A stretch of 7,686 nt of DNA from positions 1 to 7,686 of the forward strand of contig DBWN01000210.1 in assembly GCA_002308935.1 (NCBI GenBank), written 5' to 3'. Shown here piece by piece: positions 1-5,591 of the stretch; position 1 is the stretch's first letter; every line of letters starts with the position of its first letter. This stretch comes from Bacteroidales bacterium UBA1237 (GTDB taxonomy: Bacteria > Bacteroidota > Bacteroidia > Bacteroidales > UBA932). The notes under the pieces are model-generated. The model worked only from the letters and a program-made list of their open reading frames with translations. It was not told the DNA's origin and searched no databases. A program made the translations under genes and the position numbers.

Positions 1-1181
1 GCCGCCTGAAGGGGAGGGAGTACTGATCCTCCCAGGATCGCCATTATGAGACCGGCGGCTCCCAATTTCGCGTCATCCCCTAAGCCTTCTAGGGCGATTC
101 CGTATATTGTGGGGAACATCAGGGACATGCATGCCGAAACACCGACAAGGCAATATAGACCCGCTTTGCTCTGGAAGAACATAACGCCAAGGATCAGGAA
201 ACAGGCTACGATTGCGAGAATCTTGAGCAGTTTCCCTGGATTGACGTATTTGAGGAAGTAGGTGCAGATGAAACGGCTGGCGCAGAAGAAGACCATCGCA
301 ATGATGTTGTATTTCTGGGAAAGGACTTCCGCTGCCTGCTCTTCCATTCCTTGTGACATGAAAAGTCTCGTACCGTACTGGATGATGAATGTCCAGCACA
401 TTATCTGGGCTCCCACATAGAAGAACTGGGCAATCACGCCCTCACGGTATCTCCCGATTGAGAATATCCTCTTGAGTGTCGGCATGAAATCTATCTTCTT
501 GCTTGTGTCCTTGTCCTTAGGCATCCTGGTGACCGCGATGAGAATGAACATCACGATGATGACGATTCCGATAGCGAGATAAGGGGAAATGAGCACCCCC
601 AGGTCGGCTTCCTTCACCGCTTCGAATTCACTCTGACCGAGGGCGCTTCTGGCAGCTGTGTCCAAAGGGTTCAGACGGTTCTGTATGAAGTTCATTGCGA
701 CATACATTCCCACGAGGGAACCGATGGGATTGAAACACTGCGCGAAGTTGAGCCTTCGGGTAGCCGTCTGCTCAGGACCCATTGAGAGTATGTAAGGGTT
801 GCAGCTGGTCTCAAGGAACGACAGTCCGCAGGTCATTATGAAGTATGCGACAAGGAAGGGGTAGAACTGTCCCGTCATCTTGGAAGGAAGGAACAGAAGC
901 GCTCCTGCTGCATATAACCCGAGCCCGACAAGTACACCCGCCTTGTAGGAATATCTGCGAATGAACATCGCCGCAGGGAAGGCCATAGCGAAGTAACCAC
1001 CATAAAATGCGACTTGGACGAGGGTACCGTCCGTGACACTCATCCTGAAAATCTTGGAGAACGCCTTCACCATAGGGTTCGTGACGTCGTTCGCGAATCC
1101 CCACAGTGCGAAGCAGCATGTGATGAGAATGAAAGGAAGAATATATCTTGTGGCTTTCGTTGTTCGGGTGTCTGTGCTCAT
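1..1181 (-). CDS. fucP: FucP-type sugar:H+ symporter (MFS), C-terminus cut off by the window edge
   Basis: This is an inner-membrane secondary transporter of the fucose permease branch of the major facilitator superfamily, expected to import a sugar with protons. The frame is open for 393 codons from the ATG at 1181 to the left edge. E. coli FucP is about 438 residues, so roughly the last 40-50 are missing. Family signatures seen are FALWGFAND (residues 24-32, helix 1), FLETSCNPY (122-130, with the Glu equivalent to E. coli Glu135 at 124), RRLNFAQCFNPIGS, and near the cut EGLGDDAKLGAAG and GGSVLPPLQA. Hydrophobic segments recur along the whole length. By my recalled alignment, the E. coli Asp46 position is Asn35 here, with an Asp three residues earlier. 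No fucose catabolic gene is visible, so the substrate is open (L-fucose or another monosaccharide). A good Bacteroidota promoter lies just upstream. Family assignment is secure; the exact sugar is not. Confidence 0.9.
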   Translation of the reverse strand, partial: MSTDTRTTKATRYILPFILITCCFALWGFANDVTNPMVKAFSKIFRMSVTDGTLVQVAFYGGYFAMAFPAAMFIRRYSYKAGVLVGLGLYAAGALLFLPSKMTGQFYPFLVAYFIMTCGLSFLETSCNPYILSMGPEQTATRRLNFAQCFNPIGSLVGMYVAMNFIQNRLNPLDTAARSALGQSEFEAVKEADLGVLISPYLAIGIVIIVMFILIAVTRMPKDKDTSKKIDFMPTLKRIFSIGRYREGVIAQFFYVGAQIMCWTFIIQYGTRLFMSQGMEEQAAEVLSQKYNIIAMVFFCASRFICTYFLKYVNPGKLLKILAIVACFLILGVMFFQSKAGLYCLVGVSACMSLMFPTIYGIALEGLGDDAKLGAAGLIMAILGGSVLPPLQA

Positions 1182-1202
1182 TTGGTTTCCTTGCTTGGTG
1201 AA

Positions 1203-1234
1203 CAAAGGTAACTAATACAACCGATTTGTCCAAT
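1203..1234 (-). promoter_or_regulatory. Bacteroidota-type promoter of the fucP-like gene
   Basis: Read on the minus strand, a perfect -7 element TACCTTTG (TAnnTTTG consensus) lies at 1210-1203. A -33 element ATTG lies at 1234-1231, separated by 20 bases, which is the spacing typical of the Bacteroidota primary sigma factor. Transcription would start around 1197, giving a leader of about 16 bases before the ATG at 1181. The ten bases TACCTTTGTT also occur upstream of dnaN at 5338-5329. Confidence 0.65.
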
Positions 1235-1275
1235 TGCACGATTCTTTGAAAACTGGAATTAATCCTTGAAATCCT

Positions 1276-1307
1276 TTTGTAAAAATGGAGAAATGTCTAT
1301 AAATTGC
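1276..1307 (+). promoter_or_regulatory. Possible weak plus-strand promoter
   Basis: TTTG at 1276-1279 is followed after 20 bases by TAAATTGC at 1300-1307, which matches four of the six fixed positions of TAnnTTTG. If real, it would drive the small ORF at 1328 and, through a leader of about 160 bases, the binding-protein gene at 1475. The match is imperfect in an AT-rich stretch, so chance is a fair alternative. Confidence 0.25.
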
Positions 1308-1327
1308 GTTGGAAAAAGGAAAATGAT

Positions 1328-1393
1328 ATGATTAAAAGAGTGATGGACAATTACTTGAATGAGCATCACTTGAAAACTGACAATGTACCTTGA
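1328..1393 (+). other. Doubtful 21-codon ORF, perhaps a gene remnant
   Basis: An ATG at 1328 opens a 21-residue ORF beginning MIKRVMDNYL and ending at TGA 1391-1393. AAGGA at 1316-1320 is a well-spaced ribosome-binding site, 7 bases before the ATG, and the weak promoter at 1276-1307 lies upstream. The peptide segment YLNEHHLKT resembles the first helix of Bacteroidota Fur/PerR regulators, and a frame-shifted RFAI about 40 bases further on resembles the next conserved Fur motif. No longer frame can be followed, so this could be a decayed Fur N-terminus, a leader peptide or chance. I do not claim a function. Confidence 0.2.
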
Positions 1394-1474
1394 GTAAATG
1401 TCGGTCTTGGCGGTTCGCCATATGTGATTGACTAGTGAGGAAGTTGACGGAATAAGTCTTTTTGTGGATTCATC

Positions 1475-2536
1475 ATGCGAAAGTTGTTGACATATGAAGT
1501 CCTGCTGTTCTGTACTGTATTTCTGGTTTCATGCACGGCAGGTAAAGTTTCACCTTTGGATAAAGAGGGCGTACGCTGGGCCGAGTGGTTTGATATCGTT
1601 CCGGATGCCCATGGCGGTGAATCCCTTGTCGTAATGTCTCCTTATGACGGGACATCCGATACCTTGAAGGTGTCTTCACCGATGACAAAGTTCATCTGCA
1701 TGTCTTCTTCATACATAGCATATCTTGATGCTTTCGGCGAGGATTCCCTTGTGGTCGGGGTCTCCGGAATTGATTACATAAGTGATCCGGATATCCTTGA
1801 AAGGTATAAGAACGGAAAAGTGTTCGACGTGGGTTATGACTCCAATCCGGATTACGAGAGGATACTCTCCCTGTCTCCTGACCTTCTTATATGTTATATG
1901 GTCTCGTCTGTTGAGCCTCCCTTCCTTTCCAAATTAAGGTCCCTCGGCATCCCTGTCCTTGTAATATACGAGCATCTGGAGAACCATCCTCTGGCAAGGG
2001 CTGAATACGTCAAGCTTTTCGGATACCTGACCGGAAAGGAGGAACCTGCCGAGGAAGCCTTCACTGAGGTGGAGCGGAGGTATCTGGCAGTAAGGGACAG
2101 TGTGAAAGGGCGTACTCCTTCCAAAGCTCTTTTGAACATTCCATACGGAGACCAGTGGTACATCCCCGGAGGTGACAACTACATGTCAGTAATCATTCAG
2201 GACGCCGGGGGAGAGGTTCTCGGAGCGGTCCAGGGCGAGACGTCCTCTTCGGTGATCTCCATGGAGAAGGCTTTCGTCATGTCCCAGGAGGCGGACTACT
2301 GGCTGAATACCGGATGGTGCGACACCAAGGAACAGCTTCTTTCAGTGGATCCTATGTTCAGAAGGTTCCCCGTGCAGAGGATATACAACAACACCCTCAG
2401 GGTTACCCCCGGGGGTGGAAACGATTTCTGGGAAAGCGGAGCTTTCAGGGCTGACCTCATCCTCGAGGACCTTGCGGCCATATTCGGGGGAGAGGCTGAC
2501 CCTTCCTCATTCAATTATTATAGAGAAGTCAGATAA
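1475..2536 (+). CDS. ABC importer substrate-binding lipoprotein (iron-siderophore/cobalamin family)
   Basis: This is a periplasmic-binding-protein-2 (TroA/BtuF-like fold) lipoprotein of 353 residues that should capture an iron complex, haem or cobamide for an inner-membrane ABC importer. Residues 1-19 form a signal peptide ending in the lipobox LVSC, with lipidated Cys20. No acidic run follows the Cys, so outer-surface export is not suggested. The first lobe carries SSSYIAYLDAFGE (about 77-89), then VVGVSGIDYISDP and the SPDLLICYM strand. A helical linker (about residues 175-210) leads to the second lobe with PGGDNYMSVIIQDAGG. Length fits the family. The usual FecCD-type permease and ATPase genes are absent: the next gene runs in the opposite direction and overlaps this 3' end by 30 bases. 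Partners must be encoded elsewhere, or this copy serves a shared importer. The ligand cannot be told from sequence alone. Confidence 0.88.
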   Translation: MRKLLTYEVLLFCTVFLVSCTAGKVSPLDKEGVRWAEWFDIVPDAHGGESLVVMSPYDGTSDTLKVSSPMTKFICMSSSYIAYLDAFGEDSLVVGVSGIDYISDPDILERYKNGKVFDVGYDSNPDYERILSLSPDLLICYMVSSVEPPFLSKLRSLGIPVLVIYEHLENHPLARAEYVKLFGYLTGKEEPAEEAFTEVERRYLAVRDSVKGRTPSKALLNIPYGDQWYIPGGDNYMSVIIQDAGGEVLGAVQGETSSSVISMEKAFVMSQEADYWLNTGWCDTKEQLLSVDPMFRRFPVQRIYNNTLRVTPGGGNDFWESGAFRADLILEDLAAIFGGEADPSSFNYYREVR

Positions 2537-3079
2537 GACCCGCTCTCCTAGGAGGATCTTCACCTGGGTGTTATGGCCTTCGTTCTCCCTGTCTATTATG
2601 ACTTTCCTTGGCGAAAGCTCTATGGCGAGGATATCGCCTCTTCGTAAGTATACCCTTTCTGAAACGCCTGAAATCACACCGCAGATCCATTCGAGGGAGG
2701 GCGGCTCGCTTCTGAACACTTCATTCCCGTCCACCAAAGCTGAGAACTCTCCGGCAGAGGCGTAGTCCTGGACCTTGAGTTCGGGCTGACGGATGAAAGT
2801 GGTATGGTCCATGCACAGGGCCTGGGCGTAACCTTCCTCGGAACCGTCGATGAGGTCCTCAGGGTAAAGAAGGGCTCCGGCTCCCAGAAGTTCGAAATAC
2901 CTGTGGGCGAATCTTCTCCCGATGCTTCTCCCGGCCCGTGAAAGCGTTACTGCCACAACGGGGGAAAAGGACACCCTTTTGAGGGAATCCGGTATGAAAA
3001 GAGTGTCATCGTCCCTTTCCCAAGTGGTGTCGGGGCGGACGACAGTGGCTCCGGAGTATGTCCTTACTGGAAAGTTCAT
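2507..3079 (-). CDS. Fumarylacetoacetate hydrolase (FAH)-fold protein, apparently without metal ligands
   Basis: This 190-residue protein aligns by eye with the small FAH-family proteins of Bacteroidota: SRAGRSIGRRFAHRYFE (47-63), QDYASAGEF (104-112), LRRGDILAI (145-153) and the closing strands LLGERVLSDFSI. Active members bind Mg or Mn through an ExE pair just before the first of these motifs and an Asp in a TARDxQ-type motif. Here the first region reads FSPVVAV (38-44) with no acidic residue, and the second reads LYPEDLID (71-78). The TGTP motif is replaced by IELSP. I infer that canonical FAH hydrolysis or decarboxylation is unlikely and that a scaffolding or altered role is possible. It starts 6 bases after the exonuclease stop, so it is probably co-transcribed. 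Its end overlaps the convergent binding-protein gene. The fold is well supported; the function is unknown. Confidence 0.8.
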   Translation of the reverse strand: MNFPVRTYSGATVVRPDTTWERDDDTLFIPDSLKRVSFSPVVAVTLSRAGRSIGRRFAHRYFELLGAGALLYPEDLIDGSEEGYAQALCMDHTTFIRQPELKVQDYASAGEFSALVDGNEVFRSEPPSLEWICGVISGVSERVYLRRGDILAIELSPRKVIIDRENEGHNTQVKILLGERVLSDFSIIIE

Positions 3080-3085
3080 ATTAAA

Positions 3086-4078
3086 TTATTTGGCTCCGAA
3101 ATGGTTGCGCAGAAGGTCGGCGGCATCCTCTATCTGTCTTTTGTCAAGAGGCCTAGACTTGATGGCCTTCTCCTCCTTGGCATACTGCTCTTTCAGAAGA
3201 CGGAACTGCCTCTTCGTGTCCAGGGTGAATTCCCCGTTCTCTATCCATGAGAAATATGCCGGGTCCCTATGGAAGATTTCTTTGACGCTCTTGTCACGGT
3301 ACTTGCCGAAACTGATGGTGGGAACTCCTTCTTTTAAGATGATCCTGCCGGCGTAGTCAACGTTTCTGGGTCTTCCTCCGACTCCGCTCAGGAAATCGAT
3401 GTCGTTCTTCAGAGCCTGCTCATGGTATTTGTCCGGCTCCTTGTACATCTCAAGCTGTCCTTTAAGGACTTCGTATGTGGCGATTGTGTCAGCCTCGGCG
3501 GTATGGGCGTTCTCGAAGTCTTCACCACCGCAGTAGAAACGGTATGCTGCCCTTAGGTTTCTCGGTTCCATGTAGTGGTAGATGTTCTGCACGTCCACCA
3601 TCCTGCAGGCGTGTAGGTCGATGTCGATCGTCTCGAGCATCTTTTTGGCTTTCTGTTTGTTGGCATCAGGGGCTTTGGGATCGTTGATCCTGAGGTCACA
3701 GTACTGCCTTACCCTTTCGAACTCTTCCGCCAGCATGGGAAGGTCGAACTTGTTGGAGTTGAATCCGGCAAGGTCGCTGTCTTTCACCCATGACGCCACT
3801 TCGGGCACGACCTCTATGAACTTCGGGCAACCGACGAGGTCCTCGTCGTGGACTCCGTTCACGAGTGAGGCTTGCGGGTTGATCGGTATCTGCTTTCTCT
3901 CGGCGTAGTTCCAAGGGAGGATCTTCCATGTCTTGGTTTCGACGGGATTCTCCTTATCCTCCTCAGTAGCGGGGAACACCTTCACGAAACTTAGTTCTAT
4001 GATGGCGTCGGTCGCTATGTTCAGTCCTGTGCTCTCTATGTCGAAGAACAGGAGGGGCTTTTCCAGATTGAGTTTCAT
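3086..4078 (-). CDS. DnaQ-like DEDDh 3'-5' exonuclease with C-terminal extension
   Basis: This 330-residue protein belongs to the RNase T/DnaQ exonuclease superfamily, which removes nucleotides from 3' ends using two metal ions. The catalytic set is visible: Asp13 and Glu15 in FFDIESTG, Asp112 in GFNSNKFDLPML, and His192 with Asp197 in AHTAEADT, giving the DEDDh order. The nuclease domain occupies about residues 7-210. Residues about 250-285 (ISFGKYRDKSVKEIF, DPAYFSWIE) resemble the small DUF3820-type module (GKYRGK...DPxYLxWL) that follows exonuclease domains in some proteins, and a charged helical tail follows. It lies 95 bases after dnaN on the same strand, separated by a terminator, and 6 bases before the FAH-like gene. 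It could be a polymerase III proofreading subunit or a separate repair or RNA-processing nuclease; the extended architecture makes me avoid naming it dnaQ. The exonuclease call itself is firm. Confidence 0.92.
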   Translation of the reverse strand: MKLNLEKPLLFFDIESTGLNIATDAIIELSFVKVFPATEEDKENPVETKTWKILPWNYAERKQIPINPQASLVNGVHDEDLVGCPKFIEVVPEVASWVKDSDLAGFNSNKFDLPMLAEEFERVRQYCDLRINDPKAPDANKQKAKKMLETIDIDLHACRMVDVQNIYHYMEPRNLRAAYRFYCGGEDFENAHTAEADTIATYEVLKGQLEMYKEPDKYHEQALKNDIDFLSGVGGRPRNVDYAGRIILKEGVPTISFGKYRDKSVKEIFHRDPAYFSWIENGEFTLDTKRQFRLLKEQYAKEEKAIKSRPLDKRQIEDAADLLRNHFGAK

Positions 4079-4093
4079 GCTTTAAAGAATTGC

Positions 4094-4124
4094 TGTGTAT
4101 AAAGGCACCGGGTCGGGGTGCAAA
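4094..4124 (-). promoter_or_regulatory. Possible promoter of the exonuclease-FAH pair
   Basis: On the minus strand, TTTG at 4124-4121 is followed after 19 bases by TATACACA at 4101-4094. The -33 match and the spacing are good, but the -7 keeps only the TA of TAnnTTTG. The TTTG is made by the last Us of the dnaN terminator, so terminator and promoter would overlap. The start codon at 4078 would follow after a very short leader. A 5-bp inverted repeat GCACC/GGTGC (4105-4121) fills the spacer. Confidence 0.3.
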
Positions 4125-4154
4125 AAAAGGGAGGAAGGCTTGCGCCCTTCTCCC
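4122..4154 (-). terminator. Rho-independent terminator after dnaN
   Basis: Read on the minus strand, GGGAGAAGGGC (4154-4144), a GCAA tetraloop (4143-4140) and GCCTTCCTCCC (4139-4129) form an 11-position stem with one A/C mismatch and one G-U wobble, capped by a GNRA loop. It is followed directly by seven Us (4128-4122). It lies 19 bases past the dnaN stop and is the clearest terminator in the window. Confidence 0.88.
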
Positions 4155-4173
4155 GGAAACTTCTTTCAGTTCA

Positions 4174-5295
4174 TTAACGCACCATGTTGGGCATGACTAT
4201 GCCGAACACCCTCTCCTTCTCTGCTTCCTCCTCTTCGGGAAGGATGAGGACGGAACGCCTCTTGTCGGCGAGTTTCATCACGACACCCTCGCAGCTGAGG
4301 TTGCCCAGGATCTCGATGATGTGGTTGGACTTGAATCCGATCACGATATCGTCACCGTTGTACTCGCACTCGACTTTCTCGTGAGCCGCGATCTCGAATC
4401 CGAGGTCTTCAGCGGAAATCTCAAGACCGCCGTCCTGGAAGTCGAAACGGATCTGGCTTGATCCCTTGGGGGAGCATACGGCAATACGCCTTGCAGCGTT
4501 CAGAAGAGTGAGCCTCTGGACCCTCAGGATGTTGGAATTGTTCTTGGGGATGATGGTGGTGTAATCAGGGTATTTGCCTGCTACAAGGGCGCATGTCATC
4601 TTTGTGTCATCGAAGACGAAGACTGCCACTTTGTCATCAAAAGTGACGTTCACCTGCTCGACCTCTTTGCCCAGGATGCTGCGGAGCACCAGAGCGTGTC
4701 TCTTGTTGAGTATGAATGAGCAAGCCTCCTGGGGAGTGACCTCGGGAGCGGTGTAGCATATGAGCTTCTGGAGGTCGGAAGCCACCAAAGTGGTGTAATC
4801 CGGCTTCATGTCGAAGAATATGCTGTTCATTATAGGCCTGTTGGTCTCGTCTGAAGAAGCGTACACAGTGCTTCCTATTCCCTCTGAAAGGATTTCTCCG
4901 GGGAAGGTCACGCTCTTTGCCTCGCTCTTGGGAGATGCCGCCTTGGGATAATCGTCCGCGATGAAGTAGGGGAGAGTGGATTCTCCGGTGATCCATTTGA
5001 AGTTGAAGGTGTTCGCGCCTGTGGTTGCGATTGTTACAGGCTGGTCGGGGAGTTCCTTCAGGAGGTCGGTTATCTGCCTTGAAGGGACTGCCATGCGTCC
5101 TTCTTCTTCAGTGGAGACCACTGTGACTTTCGTGCGGATGGTTATTTCACCGTCGGATGCGGTGAGGGAGAGGGTTTCTCCCTTGAGGTCGAACAGGAAA
5201 TTCTCCAATATGGCTTCAGCGGTCTTGGAGGGTATCGCTTTCTGTGCGATAGAGATGCCTTTCAGAAGTTCTGAACTGGAAACTGTGAATTTCAT
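4174..5295 (-). CDS. dnaN: DNA polymerase III beta subunit (sliding clamp)
   Basis: DnaN forms the ring-shaped homodimer that encircles DNA and tethers the replicative polymerase and other clamp-binding proteins. The 373-residue product is full length for the family. It begins MKFTVSSSELLKGISIAQKA, the usual N-terminus. Further family marks are RMAVPSRQITDLLKELP (about 67-83), TGESTLPYF, the middle-domain stretch SSDETNRPIMNSIFF, and VAGKYPDYTTIIP in the third domain. It ends with a MPNMVR tail, equivalent to the C-terminal MPMRL of E. coli that borders the partner-binding pocket. The ATG at 5295 fits the family start; no Shine-Dalgarno sequence is seen, which is usual for Bacteroidota. A -7 element lies 36-43 bases upstream and a strong terminator lies downstream, so it is probably transcribed mainly alone. 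It is divergent from htrA. Confidence 0.98.
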   Translation of the reverse strand: MKFTVSSSELLKGISIAQKAIPSKTAEAILENFLFDLKGETLSLTASDGEITIRTKVTVVSTEEEGRMAVPSRQITDLLKELPDQPVTIATTGANTFNFKWITGESTLPYFIADDYPKAASPKSEAKSVTFPGEILSEGIGSTVYASSDETNRPIMNSIFFDMKPDYTTLVASDLQKLICYTAPEVTPQEACSFILNKRHALVLRSILGKEVEQVNVTFDDKVAVFVFDDTKMTCALVAGKYPDYTTIIPKNNSNILRVQRLTLLNAARRIAVCSPKGSSQIRFDFQDGGLEISAEDLGFEIAAHEKVECEYNGDDIVIGFKSNHIIEILGNLSCEGVVMKLADKRRSVLILPEEEEAEKERVFGIVMPNMVR

Positions 5296-5330
5296 ATATC
5301 AGTCGATTTTTTTATTGTCGTGCAAGTAAA

Positions 5331-5338
5331 CAAAGGTA
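5331..5338 (-). promoter_or_regulatory. -7 element of the dnaN promoter
   Basis: On the minus strand TACCTTTG (5338-5331) matches TAnnTTTG exactly, and the ten bases TACCTTTGTT are shared with the permease promoter. The -33 region is poor: ATGG at 5360-5357 with an 18-base spacer is the nearest candidate, and it forms one arm of the inverted repeat ATGG-AAAAA-CCAT (5348-5360). The leader would be about 30 bases. A weak -33 beside an inverted repeat could mean regulation of dnaN, but this is inference. Confidence 0.55.
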
Positions 5339-5591
5339 AACATTTTTATGGAAAAACCATTCCTTATGGACAAATCATCTTGTTCGTGGAAAAAAATCGG
5401 CCGTTCGCCAGCCCCAAGTCCGCTTTTGGTTGACCATCTTCCGTCATCGTGTGCGGACCTCACTTTCGTGAATGGTTTTGGCACAAAGTTTGACTTTGTC
5501 TGCATGTCCTTCGTTATGAAGGGCGGTCGCCGGTCCTTTGTCGGACACGGACGGCTTATTGGGTTAATACAATAACAAAAAATATAGGATT
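5339..5591. repeat. Repeat-rich divergent region upstream of htrA
   Basis: No gene is supported here, although the composition is not AT-rich as intergenic DNA usually is. Several short inverted repeats occur: ATGG/CCAT (5348-5360); GTCCGC at 5418-5423 with GCGGAC at 5453-5458, enclosing TGGT-TG-ACCA (5427-5436); ACAAAG-TTTGA-CTTTGT, perfect, at 5483-5499; GGCG-GT-CGCC at 5522-5531; and GTCC/GGAC at 5533-5546. GCCGT (5400-5404) can also pair with ACGGC (5551-5555), closing a domain of about 156 bases. No plus-strand promoter for htrA is clear: the nearest -7-like words, TGGTTTTG (5473-5480) and TGACTTTG (5491-5498), each miss one base and lack a good -33. The region could hold regulator sites, a structured htrA leader or a small RNA. 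Confidence 0.4.

Larger units (their letters stand above)
1182..1474. other. Divergent intergenic region between the permease and the binding-protein gene
   Basis: These 293 bases are more AT-rich than the flanking genes. They hold the minus-strand permease promoter (1203-1234), a weak plus-strand promoter candidate (1276-1307), a 21-codon ORF with a fair ribosome-binding site (1328-1393), and a 5-bp hairpin TGGCG-GTT-CGCCA at 1408-1420. I looked for a cobalamin riboswitch ahead of the binding-protein gene and saw no recognisable conserved box. No clear TAnnTTTG element lies immediately before the start at 1475. The closest is TCTTTTTG at 1457-1464, which has no -33 partner at the right distance. 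Confidence 0.6.

Noticed and set aside
811..1239. A 142-codon minus-strand frame overlapping the permease gene.
   Set aside because: The permease frame on the same strand is continuous to the window edge with clear family motifs; this frame is a shadow.
1394..1474. A cobalamin riboswitch ahead of the binding-protein gene.
   Set aside because: The stretch is too short and none of the conserved B12-box sequence is visible; only one 5-bp hairpin occurs.
2405..2416. A perfect 12-base palindrome ACCCCCGGGGGT inside the binding-protein gene.
   Set aside because: It encodes the in-frame Thr-Pro-Gly-Gly stretch and arises from runs of C and G in Pro and Gly codons; no second copy or regulatory context.
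2545..2554. A palindrome CTCCTAGGAG just past the convergent gene junction, considered as a terminator.
   Set aside because: It lies inside the FAH-like coding region, has no loop or U-tract, and is explained by codons.
5364..5372. TTATGGACA near dnaN, considered as a DnaA box marking an origin.
   Set aside because: It differs from TTATCCACA at two core positions, stands alone, and no dnaA or box cluster is present.
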